This document shows positions 16,006 through 25,843 of a DNA stretch of 64,000 nucleotides, piece by piece. The notes beneath the pieces are model-generated. The model was not told the DNA's origin. It saw only the letters and a program-made list of their open reading frames with translations, and did not search any database. A program made the translations under genes and the position numbers. Location of the stretch: assembly GCF_024722015.1 (NCBI RefSeq), contig NZ_JANQBD010000023.1, forward strand, positions 87,512 through 151,511, read 5' to 3'. This stretch comes from Paenibacillus radicis (ex Xue et al. 2023). Its GTDB lineage: Bacteria; Bacillota; Bacilli; Paenibacillales; NBRC-103111. Numbering within the stretch: the stretch's first letter is position 1; each line of letters opens with the position of its first letter.

Positions 16006-17079
16006 TTAAAGACTGTTCTCTTTAATCAATTTGATGATCAAATCGGTCGCGTTCGTTTGTTTAGCCGATCGAATGCGATCAACCATCTGTTCCTTGCTGT
16101 TGTAAACATCGTGAATGCCTTTAATTAAAGAGGCAGCCGTCAAATTTTCTTCGAAAACTACCTGTGCGTAGCCTTGCTTTTGAAAAGACTCTGCGTTAAG
16201 TAATTGGTCCCCACGGCTAGCTTGTCTTGTGAGAGGGATAAGAAGCATGGGCTTACGGAGGGCTAAAAATTCAAATATCGAAGTAGCACCCGCACGTGAA
16301 ACTACCAGCTCGGTCATAGCCAAAATATCAGCCAGCTCTTCATTGATATATTCGAATTGCTTGTATCCGCGCCGTTTGTTATAGGCGTCATCCATTTGCC
16401 CTTTTCCACATATATGAACAATCTGATATTGCTCCAGTAAGGAATCGAGCGACTCACGAACGGCACTGTTAATTTTCTGCGCACCCAGACTTCCGCCCAT
16501 CACAAGAAGTACCGGCTTTTGCTTATGAAACTCGCATATTGCATAGCCTTTGAAGGCCCTGCCCTTCGTTATTTGCTCGCGGATTGGCAGACCGGTGCAG
16601 ACACCTTTCCCACCTTTGATATACTTCAATGATTCGGGAAAATTGACGCATATGCGTGTTACAAAAGGAATGGATATTTTATTCGCCAATCCAGGGGACA
16701 TATCCGATTCATGACTTATTACTGGTATCTTGTTTAACCAACTGGCCAAAATAACAGGTACCGAAACAAATCCACCTTTGGAAAAAACAACCGTCGGCTT
16801 TAACTTCCGAAGAAGCGAGTACGCTTCTCCGATTCCTTTGATCACCTTAAAAGGATCTTTCATATTTTTCAAGTCAAAATATCGGCGAAGTTTTCCTGAT
16901 GAGATGGGATGGTAGGGAATGCCCGCATGTTCAATGATTTCACGTTCTATTCCATCTTTGGAGCCGATATATTGAACGTTCCAGCCTGCAGCCTGCAGCT
17001 TCGAAATGATAGCCAAATTCGGAGTTACATGACCTGCAGAACCGCCTCCTGTAAAAACAATCTTTTTCAATTCTGTCAC
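16006..17079 (-). CDS. murG: Lipid II synthase MurG
   Basis: MurG is the GT28 glycosyltransferase that adds GlcNAc to lipid I at the inner membrane face, giving lipid II. The 357-residue enzyme has the N-terminal GGGSAGHVTPN loop (residues 11-21), HESDMSPGLANK near 130, LLVMGGSLGAQKIN near 190 and the UDP-binding SRAGATSIFEFLALRKPMLL near 270. It belongs to the GHVTPN variant rather than the GHIYPA type. The GTG start at 17079 overlaps the spoVE stop as GTGA. After its stop codon lies the long repeat region before murB. Confidence 0.96.
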   Translation of the reverse strand: MTELKKIVFTGGGSAGHVTPNLAIISKLQAAGWNVQYIGSKDGIEREIIEHAGIPYHPISSGKLRRYFDLKNMKDPFKVIKGIGEAYSLLRKLKPTVVFSKGGFVSVPVILASWLNKIPVISHESDMSPGLANKISIPFVTRICVNFPESLKYIKGGKGVCTGLPIREQITKGRAFKGYAICEFHKQKPVLLVMGGSLGAQKINSAVRESLDSLLEQYQIVHICGKGQMDDAYNKRRGYKQFEYINEELADILAMTELVVSRAGATSIFEFLALRKPMLLIPLTRQASRGDQLLNAESFQKQGYAQVVFEENLTAASLIKGIHDVYNSKEQMVDRIRSAKQTNATDLIIKLIKENSL

Positions 17080-18173
17080 CTCGCATAGCGGGAAATATTT
17101 AATAGAATGCCGATGGAAGTCAACATCAGCGTTAATGAAGAGCCTCCCGCACTTATCAGTGGCAGCGTAATTCCGGTTACAGGGAACATCCCGATGACAA
17201 CGCCGATGTTAATAATTACCTGAACCGCAATCATGCCGACAATACCAGTTGCCAGCAGACTTCCGAACGTATCCGGGGCCGTAATAGCCGTCCGCATACC
17301 ACGCCAAACCAGCAGCATGAATAAAATTAGAATGAAGGAGCCTCCAATGAATCCTAGCTCCTCTGCGACGATCGAGAAAATAAAGTCGGTCTGCGGCTCA
17401 GGAAGGTAGCTATACTTTTGTCTGCTCATACCGAGGCCTAAGCCTACCAAACCACCCGGTCCGATGGCATACAGCGATTGAATAGATTGATAACCCGCTC
17501 CAAGCGGATCCTGCCACGGATCAAGAAACGCAGTGATTCTCTGCAGACGATAAGGAGCTGCTGCAATGAGCCCTACAAAACCAGCCAAACCTAAAAGGCC
17601 AAGAGAAGACAAGTGCAGCATTCGCGCCCCAGATGTATAAATGATAAGCAGTGTCGCGCCAATTAGCACAACTCCTGTGCCCAAATCAGGCTGGAGCATG
17701 ATCAAGCCAAAGGCCAGTCCAACAAGTCCAAGCGGAGGTAAAAGCCCTTTGGTAAAAAGTGTGATTTTATCTTGCTGCTCTGAAAGCATTTTGGATAAAA
17801 ACAGGATCATGCCAATCTTCATAAACTCAGACGGCTGAATCCCGAAGGATGCGATGCCAAGCCAGCTTCTCGCACCTCCGCGAACGACCCCGATACCAGG
17901 GATCAGTACGGCAATGAGCAAAATGAAGCAAACAATCAATCCGATTTTCGCGTACTTTTTCCAGACCCAGTAATCTACGTTCATAGTAAAGAACATCGCA
18001 ACTACGCCTAGAACAGCAAACAGCAGCTGCCTTTTCAAATAGTAGTAATAATCGTTGAATTCGTGAAAAGCCAGCACCGCACTGGCGCTGTAAACCATCA
18101 CGACACCAATGCCAAGAAGCATCAGCGTACACATTAACATCGTTACATCCGGAGCAGACCGCGCTTTTACCAT
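17076..18173 (-). CDS. spoVE: SEDS family peptidoglycan glycosyltransferase SpoVE/FtsW
   Basis: SEDS proteins polymerise lipid II into glycan strands with a partner class B PBP. The 365-residue protein has about ten membrane helices, the early motif MVYSASAVLAF, RSWLGIASFGIQPSEFMKIG, the conserved loop DFIFSIVAEELGFIGG, and the end GITLPLISAGGSS. Position between murD and murG and length equal B. subtilis SpoVE, the sporulation paralogue of FtsW; with both spoVD and pbpB nearby it could serve either partner. The ATG at 18173 has GAGGTGG upstream and was preferred over a longer frame. Confidence 0.94.
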   Translation of the reverse strand: MVKARSAPDVTMLMCTLMLLGIGVVMVYSASAVLAFHEFNDYYYYLKRQLLFAVLGVVAMFFTMNVDYWVWKKYAKIGLIVCFILLIAVLIPGIGVVRGGARSWLGIASFGIQPSEFMKIGMILFLSKMLSEQQDKITLFTKGLLPPLGLVGLAFGLIMLQPDLGTGVVLIGATLLIIYTSGARMLHLSSLGLLGLAGFVGLIAAAPYRLQRITAFLDPWQDPLGAGYQSIQSLYAIGPGGLVGLGLGMSRQKYSYLPEPQTDFIFSIVAEELGFIGGSFILILFMLLVWRGMRTAITAPDTFGSLLATGIVGMIAVQVIINIGVVIGMFPVTGITLPLISAGGSSLTLMLTSIGILLNISRYAR

Positions 18174-18230
18174 ACATGCCACCTCAACCCTTGCAAAATG
18201 GTAGGGTAGGCTTGTATGCATGCCCCCCTT

Positions 18231-19655
18231 TTACAGGTTATGCACGGACTGCCTAAACATTCTTCCCCTTTCCTCATAGGAAGGGAACATGTCCCAACTG
18301 GCGCACGCCGGCGAAAGCAGCACAACGTCTCCAGCCTTGGCCATAGCCATTGCCTCGCGTACCGCCTCAGCTATCGTATCCTGCACATCGTTAGCAGTAT
18401 CGACCGTTTTCACACGGCTCATGCCTGCCATAATGGCTACATCCAAAATTTTCTGTTTGGTTTGACCCAAAGTGACAAGCCCCTTGACCTGCTCTTTAAA
18501 CACAGGCAGCAGCTCCATATAATCCGAACCTCTGTCTAAACCTCCTGCAATCAGGATAATATCCTGATCTTCGAAGGATTCGATAGTTTTAATCGTAGCG
18601 GTTGCGTTTGTAGCCTTTGAATTGTTATAAAACAATACGCCGTCTTTCGTTGCGACGTATTCCAACCGATGCTCTACGCCACGGAAGTCTTGAAGGACCT
18701 GAGCGATTAGTTCCAGTGGAACTCCGGCTGTAATGGCAGCAGACGAAGCTGCTAACGCATTCTCAATGTTAAAGCTGCCGGGAATCCCTAGTTCGGAGAC
18801 GGCGGTAATATTATGTAAGAGACCCTTCCGGTCGCGATAAACCAACTGCTTCCCGGTCGTTGGAATGGACTTGTCGCTTAGAGACGGCTGAATGAATAAT
18901 CCATATTCAAGCTCCTCTTTAATTGAAAAGGGGAGTACGGAGGCATTCACCTCATCTGCAATACGTCTGCAAACAGGGTCATCCCAATTTAATATCGCCG
19001 TATCCTCCGAAGTCTGGTTTGCAAACAGCATTGCTTTGGAGGCAATATAATCATCCATCGTTCCATGATAATCCAAATGTGTCTCGTATACATTCAACAA
19101 GCAAGCGATCTTGGGCCGAAAATTTTGGGTGCCTTTAAGCTGGAAGCTGCTTAGCTCTACTACCATCGTGTTGTCTGAACCAGCCTCAAGAGCTGCCTCT
19201 GTTAATGCACGGCCGATATTGCCGGCAACAATCGGCTTCTTCGCCGCTGCCTCCAGCATTAATCCGATCCAGGTAGTGGTCGTTGTTTTACCATTAGAGC
19301 CCGTAACGCAAATCATTGGTGCCTGGCAAACATGATAAGCCACCTCAACCTCAGTTACGATCTCTATACCTAGCTTCTGTGCCGACTCGATAGGTTCTAT
19401 AGTATAAGGGATGCCGGGATTTTTAACAACCAGCTTCACCCCTTCGTGAATAATGCCAGCCGGATGACTGCCGCAAATAACAGAAATACCCAGAGCCGTT
19501 AATTCATCGGCTTCAGGGCATAGGTTGAGCTCTTTTTTGTCGTTTACAGTTACAATAGCACCATATTCATGGAATAGCTTGGCTACAGCCACTCCACTGC
19601 GCGCCAATCCCAATATGACCACATGTTCATTCTTATAATCCCGGGGATGATTCAT
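18231..19655 (-). CDS. murD: UDP-N-acetylmuramoylalanine-D-glutamate ligase MurD
   Basis: MurD is the ATP-dependent cytoplasmic ligase that adds D-Glu to UDP-MurNAc-L-Ala. The 474-residue enzyme shows VVILGLARSGVAVAKLF, then the ATP loop CVTGSNGKTTTTTWIG near residue 117, NVYETHLDYHGTMDDYIASK near 187, and the C-terminal domain with EHRLEYVATKDGVLFYNNSKATN. The ATG at 19655 follows GAGGTG. It is 3 bp downstream of mraY, and the spoVE start lies 57 bp further on. Confidence 0.97.
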   Translation of the reverse strand: MNHPRDYKNEHVVILGLARSGVAVAKLFHEYGAIVTVNDKKELNLCPEADELTALGISVICGSHPAGIIHEGVKLVVKNPGIPYTIEPIESAQKLGIEIVTEVEVAYHVCQAPMICVTGSNGKTTTTTWIGLMLEAAAKKPIVAGNIGRALTEAALEAGSDNTMVVELSSFQLKGTQNFRPKIACLLNVYETHLDYHGTMDDYIASKAMLFANQTSEDTAILNWDDPVCRRIADEVNASVLPFSIKEELEYGLFIQPSLSDKSIPTTGKQLVYRDRKGLLHNITAVSELGIPGSFNIENALAASSAAITAGVPLELIAQVLQDFRGVEHRLEYVATKDGVLFYNNSKATNATATIKTIESFEDQDIILIAGGLDRGSDYMELLPVFKEQVKGLVTLGQTKQKILDVAIMAGMSRVKTVDTANDVQDTIAEAVREAMAMAKAGDVVLLSPACASWDMFPSYEERGRMFRQSVHNL

Positions 19656-19658
19656 CTG

Positions 19659-20621
19659 CTACAACACCTCATTTAGATAAAGTCCGATTATCGCCAGCAC
19701 GATGCCTGTCGTCCAGAATGTAATGACGACACGCCATTCAGACCAGCCTACCAATTCAAAATGGTGGTGAATCGGGCTCATTTTAAACACTCTTTTACCT
19801 CTTGTTTTGAAAGAAACGACTTGAATAATAACGGACAGCACTTCAACTACAAACACGCCGCCAATTAATACAAGCAATATTTCGGATTTCGTCAGTACGG
19901 CTACAAGCGCTAATGCCCCGCCAATACCAAGCGAACCGGTATCACCCATAAATACCTTGGCTGGATGAGCATTAAATACGAGAAACCCAAGCACCGCGCC
20001 TACCATCGCAGCAGAAAAGATGGCTACATCCGGCTGTGTAGTGTTCAAGGCAATAATCGCATATGCACCGAAGGCTACAGCGCTTGTTCCGGCCAGCAGT
20101 CCATCAAGACCGTCTGTAAAATTCACAGCATTGGAGGTTCCAAGCATCATTATAACGACAAACGGATAATAGAACCATCCGAGCGGGATCGTATAATCAA
20201 TAAAAGGAACTTTTACATCGGTGCTGTGACCTAGCTGAGCAAGCAATATACAGACGATAACAGAAACAATCAGCTGTCCCATCAATTTTTGCTTGGCCGT
20301 AAGTCCCAGTGATCGCTTAAGCAGTATCTTAATATAATCATCCAAGAAGCCTATCAGCCCATAACCTAAACAGGCAACAAGCAGGATAACCGTATCAATA
20401 CTTTTATCGGCAAACCGCAGCACAACAAGCGCCAGTGCAAGTAAAATAATCGTTCCGCCCATAGTTGGCGTACCAGCTTTTTTCAAATGGCCTTGCGGTC
20501 CATCGCTGCGGATTTGTTGACCGAATTTCAATCTTTTTAAAAGAGGTATAAATAATGGCCCCATGATGACAGCCAGCACAAAAGCCGCCCCCAAAGCAAT
20601 CATGACCACATTAAAATCCAC
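19659..20621 (-). CDS. mraY: Phospho-N-acetylmuramoyl-pentapeptide transferase MraY
   Basis: MraY transfers phospho-MurNAc-pentapeptide to undecaprenyl phosphate, making lipid I. The 320-residue protein has about ten membrane helices. The family motifs are SDGPQGHLKKAGTPTMGG, GFLDDYIKILLKRSLGL (Mg-binding Asp pair), NAVNFTDGLDGL, VFMGDTGSLGIGG and the histidine loop SPIHHHFE. The start codon is GTG at 20621, preceded by GGGAGGAC. A perfect 17-bp inverted repeat lies in the 114-bp gap to murF. Confidence 0.97.
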   Translation of the reverse strand: MDFNVVMIALGAAFVLAVIMGPLFIPLLKRLKFGQQIRSDGPQGHLKKAGTPTMGGTIILLALALVVLRFADKSIDTVILLVACLGYGLIGFLDDYIKILLKRSLGLTAKQKLMGQLIVSVIVCILLAQLGHSTDVKVPFIDYTIPLGWFYYPFVVIMMLGTSNAVNFTDGLDGLLAGTSAVAFGAYAIIALNTTQPDVAIFSAAMVGAVLGFLVFNAHPAKVFMGDTGSLGIGGALALVAVLTKSEILLVLIGGVFVVEVLSVIIQVVSFKTRGKRVFKMSPIHHHFELVGWSEWRVVITFWTTGIVLAIIGLYLNEVL

Positions 20622-20654
20622 GGTTTTGTCCTCCCAACTTTATTGCACATACCT

Positions 20655-20726
20655 CCATTCCAAACCCTCCCTCAGCTTTCGAAATCAGCTTTGCTGCGCA
20701 AAACGCTTGGGGAGGGTTTGGAATGG
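20655..20726. repeat. Inverted repeat in the murF-mraY gap
   Basis: CCATTCCAAACCCTCCC (20655-20671) and its perfect complement (20710-20726) form a 17-bp stem with a 38-nt loop. It lies between the murF stop and the mraY ribosome binding site, and no T-run follows on either strand. Confidence 0.85.
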
Positions 20727-20735
20727 CTCAAATGT

Positions 20736-22142
20736 TTATACCTGCTGCAGCAGTGCAACGACTTGTTCCAGCTTCATGCCGCGCGATCCTTTTACCAACA
20801 CAATATCGTCCGATGCGGTAAAGGAGGCCAACGCTTGCGCCAAACGGTTCTTGTCATCGAACACAACTACTTTACCTGGCGGATACTTCCGGGATGCCTC
20901 GTCTGCAAGGTGTTCGGACAGCTGCCCGAACACGAAGACACGGTCGATCTCTTTAGGATTCAGTATCCGTCCGATTTCCCGGTGAAATTCCACCTCCTGA
21001 TCACCCAGCTCCAGCATATCGCCCAGCACAGCGATTTTACGGCTGTAGCCTGTTAACTCAACCAGCAGCTTTAAAGCTGCTTTCATGGATGCAGGGCTTG
21101 CGTTATACGCATCGTTAAGAATGGTTAAACCTGACGGTGCTTTCATTAACTCTATTCGCATACTTGTCATGACACTCTTTTTGAGACCATCGGCTATTGC
21201 AGTTGACGGGACTCCAAAATGAACTCCCACCGCTATAGCGGCAAGCGAATTAATTACATTATGAAAGCCTAACAACGGGATGTAGAACTCAGTGCTTTCC
21301 ATCCTATTTAATCTAAAATGGGTACCCGCCGTATCTGTTTTCGTCTCCACTGGAAACCACTCATTATTAGAGCTAGCACCAAATCTAACACGATCGTAAC
21401 GGTGAGCTTTCATACCGTCTGCTGCTTGCAATTCGGGCAGCACCTTATCGATCAGGGGTTCATCACCGAAATAGATCAAGGTTCCATCCTGCTGTAAACC
21501 TGCTAAAATCTCGGTCTTAGCTCTTGCGATTTCCTCACGGGAGCCTAGCTGCAAAAGATGTGCTTCACCTATGTTAGTGATAACAACAACCTCAGGCTCT
21601 GCCAATTCCGATAAGAACCGGATTTCCCCCCGGCCGCTCATCCCCATCTCAAGCACTGCTACAGCCGTATCCTCCTCCAACTGAAGCAAAGTAAGCGGCA
21701 GACCGATATGATTGTTATAGTTACCTAATGTTTTATGCACTTTGAAAGTTGTCGATAAAACAGAAGCTGTCATATCCTTGGTTGTCGTCTTGCCATTGCT
21801 CCCTGTTATACCAACAATACGAATGTCGAGCTCCGAGCGATAGTTTTTGGCCAATTGCTGCAATGCTGCTAACGTATCCTCCACTAAGATAAAGGGAATA
21901 GAATGAGGCGGAAGCTCATGGTCCCTTTGCCATAGAGAAGCCGAAGCTCCCTTAGCGATTGCATCATCAAGAAACCGGTGCCCGTCAAACGATTCGCCAA
22001 TTAATGGCACATACAGGTTGCCGGGCTGAAGTGTCCGGGTGTCCTTTGACACACCTTGAATTAGCAGGCTGCCATCGTAATCCGCTGCTGCAGCAGTCCC
22101 GCATGACATGGCAGACACCTCTGCAAAGGTTCGTTTAATCAC
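20736..22142 (-). CDS. murF: UDP-N-acetylmuramoyl-tripeptide-D-alanyl-D-alanine ligase MurF
   Basis: MurF attaches D-Ala-D-Ala to the muramoyl tripeptide, completing the cytoplasmic precursor. The 468-residue product has the N-terminal GVSKDTRTLQPGNLYVPL segment, the ATP loop VGITGSNGKTTTKDM near residue 111, LGNYNNHIGLPLTLL near 140, NIGEAHLLQLGSREEIARAK near 193, and LNDAYNASPASMKAALK near 330. The GTG start at 22142 overlaps the end of murE by 8 bp, indicating translational coupling. Confidence 0.97.
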   Translation of the reverse strand: MIKRTFAEVSAMSCGTAAAADYDGSLLIQGVSKDTRTLQPGNLYVPLIGESFDGHRFLDDAIAKGASASLWQRDHELPPHSIPFILVEDTLAALQQLAKNYRSELDIRIVGITGSNGKTTTKDMTASVLSTTFKVHKTLGNYNNHIGLPLTLLQLEEDTAVAVLEMGMSGRGEIRFLSELAEPEVVVITNIGEAHLLQLGSREEIARAKTEILAGLQQDGTLIYFGDEPLIDKVLPELQAADGMKAHRYDRVRFGASSNNEWFPVETKTDTAGTHFRLNRMESTEFYIPLLGFHNVINSLAAIAVGVHFGVPSTAIADGLKKSVMTSMRIELMKAPSGLTILNDAYNASPASMKAALKLLVELTGYSRKIAVLGDMLELGDQEVEFHREIGRILNPKEIDRVFVFGQLSEHLADEASRKYPPGKVVVFDDKNRLAQALASFTASDDIVLVKGSRGMKLEQVVALLQQV

Positions 22143-23634
22143 GGTATCGTCCCCTTATCGCTTCCTTGGCCACTGACCTGTCATCAAAATCATGCTTAAT
22201 CCCTTGGATGTCCTGATACGTTTCATGCCCTTTTCCCGCTATCAATACTACATCCTTGGGGGATGCCGCTGCAATGGCTTTTTTTATAGCAGCTTTTCGG
22301 TCAACGATCAGTTCATAGCTGTCTTTGGAAAAACCCGCAGACACAATGCCAGGCTCTATATCTTCGACAATCCGCTGTGGGTCCTCCATTCGCGGGTTGT
22401 CAGAGGTAACGTATAAGTGATTACTGTAACGCGCCGTCACAGCACCCATAACCGGGCGCTTAGTGCGGTCCCTGTCACCACCGCAGCCAAATACACAATG
22501 AATTTGGCCCTCTGCAAACTGCTTGATGGTAGACAATGCATTGTCCAGCCCATCGGGAGTATGAGCGTAATCGACAAGGACCAGGAAATCCTGTCCTTCA
22601 TCTACTACCTCCATCCGCCCCTCAACGGAACCAATGGATTCCAAGCTTTCTTTGATCGACTCCAAGGTTATTCCTTCCAGCAAAGCAGCAGTAATCGCCG
22701 CCAGCGAATTATAAACGTTGAACTCGCCGATCAAATGCGTTTGGAAATCGAGTGTACCACGAAAGGTCGTGCAGCGGAAGCTCGTTCCTTTGGAATTCAT
22801 CTTAATCATGTCAGCGCGGACATCAGCTTCATTAGTTATGCCATAGGTTACAATCTGTGCAGCCGTCAATCTGGCATAATCTACGGATGCCGGGTCATCC
22901 GCATTCAAAACAGCAAACCGCTGTTCATCCGGATCAGAAACATATTCATTGCCTAGCCTTGAAAACAGCAAACCTTTCGCTGCTTTGTAGTTTTCCATTG
23001 ATCCGTGATAATTCAGATGATCCTGTGTCAGGTTTGTAAAAATACCCGTTCTGAATTTTGTGCCCTTCACCCTGCCCATATCCAAACCATGAGATGAAAC
23101 TTCTATAATGCAATAATCGGTCCCTTGTTCAACCATTTTCCGGAAATTTCTTTGTAAATTATGCGCATCCTGCGTATTATTTTCATGATTTATTATATAA
23201 TCAGAACCGATTTTGACATGAATATTTCCCATCAAGCCAGTTACAAATCCGTTATGACTCAGTATCTTTTCCAGCAAATACGAGCTTGTTGTTTTACCGT
23301 TCGTACCCGTAATTCCAATCACCTTCATGCTGTTGCTCGGATACTCGTAAAAATGACAGGACAATATGGACAAGGCATCCCAAGTATTTTTCACAAATAA
23401 CTTAGGAACATCGCTTTCCACGTCATATTCCACAACTAATGCAGAGGCGCCATTGCTCACAGCCTGCTCTGCAAATAAATGTCTGTCTTTAATGCCGATT
23501 TTTTCCGAAACGCATACAAACAAATCACCAGGCTTCACTTTTCTGGAATCAATCTGGATACCTGTAATGTTAATGCTCCCATCACCTGAAATACGGCTAG
23601 CCGTAAGCCGGGAAGCCAGTTCCTTTAGCTGCAT
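22135..23634 (-). CDS. murE: UDP-MurNAc-tripeptide synthetase MurE (meso-DAP adding)
   Basis: MurE adds the third stem-peptide residue. The DNPRMEDP motif near residue 408 is the meso-diaminopimelate specificity signature, so the wall is predicted to be DAP-type. The 499-residue enzyme has IQIDSRKVKPGDLFVCV, the ATP loop GITGTNGKTTSS (residues 107-118) and NLTQDHLNYHGSMENYKAAK. The loop normally reading NTTP that contacts the UDP-MurNAc-dipeptide is ENNTQDAHNLQ here (residues 151-161), which is unusual. A ribosome binding sequence GGAGGGGA precedes the ATG. Confidence 0.95.
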   Translation of the reverse strand: MQLKELASRLTASRISGDGSINITGIQIDSRKVKPGDLFVCVSEKIGIKDRHLFAEQAVSNGASALVVEYDVESDVPKLFVKNTWDALSILSCHFYEYPSNSMKVIGITGTNGKTTSSYLLEKILSHNGFVTGLMGNIHVKIGSDYIINHENNTQDAHNLQRNFRKMVEQGTDYCIIEVSSHGLDMGRVKGTKFRTGIFTNLTQDHLNYHGSMENYKAAKGLLFSRLGNEYVSDPDEQRFAVLNADDPASVDYARLTAAQIVTYGITNEADVRADMIKMNSKGTSFRCTTFRGTLDFQTHLIGEFNVYNSLAAITAALLEGITLESIKESLESIGSVEGRMEVVDEGQDFLVLVDYAHTPDGLDNALSTIKQFAEGQIHCVFGCGGDRDRTKRPVMGAVTARYSNHLYVTSDNPRMEDPQRIVEDIEPGIVSAGFSKDSYELIVDRKAAIKKAIAAASPKDVVLIAGKGHETYQDIQGIKHDFDDRSVAKEAIRGRYRD

Positions 23635-23731
23635 GGGTTCCCCTCCGTTTTTTACACATGGTATCTATTATGGACAAAAAAAGCTCCGATGAAAAGCCTA
23701 ATTTTTCAAAAACCAATATTTAATTATTTCG

Positions 23732-25666
23732 TTATTGCGAGGGCTCCGATTCCTTATCCGATAAATAAACACGAATGGTTGAGCCTTGGTCTATTCGAGT
23801 ACCAGCTTTGGGCACTTGATTCACAACATACTTGCCGACTCCCGACTTGGCCAGGACGAAATTAGAGTTAAGGTCCTCGTAAATTTCGGTGACACTCATC
23901 CCAATCAGGCTAGGAACCTCTACAAGCGGAGTATCTCCATATACATATTTCCGGTTCAATTGATCTTTACGCTGCGGTACCTTCATATAGCGGAGAGCAT
24001 CCTCCATAATGTTCTTGACCAGCGGCGCCGCAATCAAACCTCCAAATTGAAGACCTTGTGGATCGTCCACAGCTGCGTAAACAACAATTTTCGGATCATC
24101 TGCAGGAGCAAATCCTATAAAAGAAACAATATGCTCATCTGCCGAGTAACGACCGTTCACTACCTTTTGGGCTGTACCCGTTTTACCACCTACACGATAG
24201 CCGTCTATAAACGCATTGCGGCCCGTACCATTAGCTACGACGCTTTCCAATGTTTCCCTGACCTGCTTGGAGGTTTGCTCCGAGATAACCTGCCGCACTA
24301 GCTCCGGTTTTATCGTTTCTGCATTCTCGCTAGTAATCGGATTGTACCAAGCTCTGGCAACGTGAGGTTTATAAAGCTTCCCTCCATTAATTGCAGCTGA
24401 AACAGCTGTAATTTGCTGAATGGGTGTAACGGACACACCTTGACCAAACGAGGTTGTCGCCAGCTCAACCGGTCCAACCTTGGGGAGCTTAAACATGATC
24501 CCATTCTCTTCGCCACCGAGATCGATACCTGTTTTCTTGCCAAATCCAAAGTTCGATATATATTCAAACAGTTTTTCCTTGCCTAACTTTTGTCCCATAA
24601 CAACAAAACCCGGGTTGCACGAATTCTCTACAACCTGCTGCATAGTCTCGCTGCCATGTCCCCCGCGCTTCCAACACCTAAGCCTTGCACCAGCGACCTC
24701 TATCGAGCCTGGATCGTAGAAAGGATCGGTGAGCTTTATTTTCTTTTCTTCCAATGCCGCTGCCAATGTAATGATCTTAAATGTAGAACCCGGCTCATAA
24801 GTCATCCAGATCGGAAGATTGCGGTCATAGCTTTCTTTAGGGAAGTCCCTGAAGTTGCCCGGATCGTAGCCGGGTCTTGCCCCCATCGCTAGAATCTCAC
24901 CGTTGTTAGGATCCATCATGATTGCAATAGCATGCTTGGCCTGATATTTCACCATCGTTTGATCGAGCTCTCGTTCCAGAACCGATTGAAGGTGACTATC
25001 AATGGTCAGCTGCAGGTTCATTCCATCTAGGGGCCGAGAATAAGTGTCCGAAGAATTCGGCATCTGTCGTCCCGCAGCATCCGATAAGAAAGATATGCTT
25101 CCATTAATTCCAGTAAGCTGTTTATCATATTTTAATTCTATGCCCGTCAAACCTTGATTATCAATCCCAGTAAAACCAAGAATGTGAGCTGCAAGGCTGC
25201 CTAATGGATAGCTGCGCTTGTTATCCTCAGCAACTACTATGCCAGGTAGGTTCAAAGCACGAATTTCCTGAGCCTTTTCCTGCGTAATCTTACGCCCACC
25301 CGGTTGAATACGAACAATTAATTGCCTTTGAGTAATTTGCTTCAGTACCGTTTCTGGCGGCACCTGCAGTCGGGAAGCCAATTGAGCAGCCGTAGACTGC
25401 GGGTCCTTTACTTGGGCAGGGATCGCCATTACAGTTGGCGAGCTAATATTGTAGGCAAGCTGTATGCCGTTCCGATCAACAATTTCTCCTCTTTTCGCTG
25501 CAAAAGGGATGTTACGCCTCCATGAATCTTCTGCTTTGTCGGAAAGCTCGGGCCCCATCCAAATTTGTACATAGCCAAGCCGCACGATCAATGCAAGGAA
25601 CAGAAACGTTCCCACAATCAATGCAATGAATAGTCGACGACGAACTGTTACATTCGATGCCCTCAT
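23732..25666 (-). CDS. spoVD: Class B penicillin-binding protein, SpoVD type
   Basis: A transpeptidase that cross-links peptidoglycan. SpoVD is the sporulation-specific homologue that works with SpoVE on the spore cortex. The 644-residue protein has an N-terminal membrane anchor (LFIALIVGTFLFLALIVRLG), a PBP dimerisation domain, the transpeptidase motifs EPGSTFK (about 294), SCN (in VENSCNPG, about 348) and GGKTGTAQ (about 492), and one C-terminal PASTA domain from about residue 577. A single PASTA domain and a place directly before murE match SpoVD. GGGAGGGG precedes the ATG. Confidence 0.92.
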   Translation of the reverse strand: MRASNVTVRRRLFIALIVGTFLFLALIVRLGYVQIWMGPELSDKAEDSWRRNIPFAAKRGEIVDRNGIQLAYNISSPTVMAIPAQVKDPQSTAAQLASRLQVPPETVLKQITQRQLIVRIQPGGRKITQEKAQEIRALNLPGIVVAEDNKRSYPLGSLAAHILGFTGIDNQGLTGIELKYDKQLTGINGSISFLSDAAGRQMPNSSDTYSRPLDGMNLQLTIDSHLQSVLERELDQTMVKYQAKHAIAIMMDPNNGEILAMGARPGYDPGNFRDFPKESYDRNLPIWMTYEPGSTFKIITLAAALEEKKIKLTDPFYDPGSIEVAGARLRCWKRGGHGSETMQQVVENSCNPGFVVMGQKLGKEKLFEYISNFGFGKKTGIDLGGEENGIMFKLPKVGPVELATTSFGQGVSVTPIQQITAVSAAINGGKLYKPHVARAWYNPITSENAETIKPELVRQVISEQTSKQVRETLESVVANGTGRNAFIDGYRVGGKTGTAQKVVNGRYSADEHIVSFIGFAPADDPKIVVYAAVDDPQGLQFGGLIAAPLVKNIMEDALRYMKVPQRKDQLNRKYVYGDTPLVEVPSLIGMSVTEIYEDLNSNFVLAKSGVGKYVVNQVPKAGTRIDQGSTIRVYLSDKESEPSQ

Positions 25667-25843
25667 TACTGTTCGATCCCCTCCCGAATGGATTCTCTAG
25701 AGTCTTTCGGCAGCTTTCTGCCGGACTAGCCCATAGATAGTTTCATATCCAGATTATTCGGGACAAACAGGGGTTAGAACAAGCTGTCCTGTAAATTCGC
25801 AGAATCCACAGCTATTTCTCAATATCGACTGGCCTCTATTATT

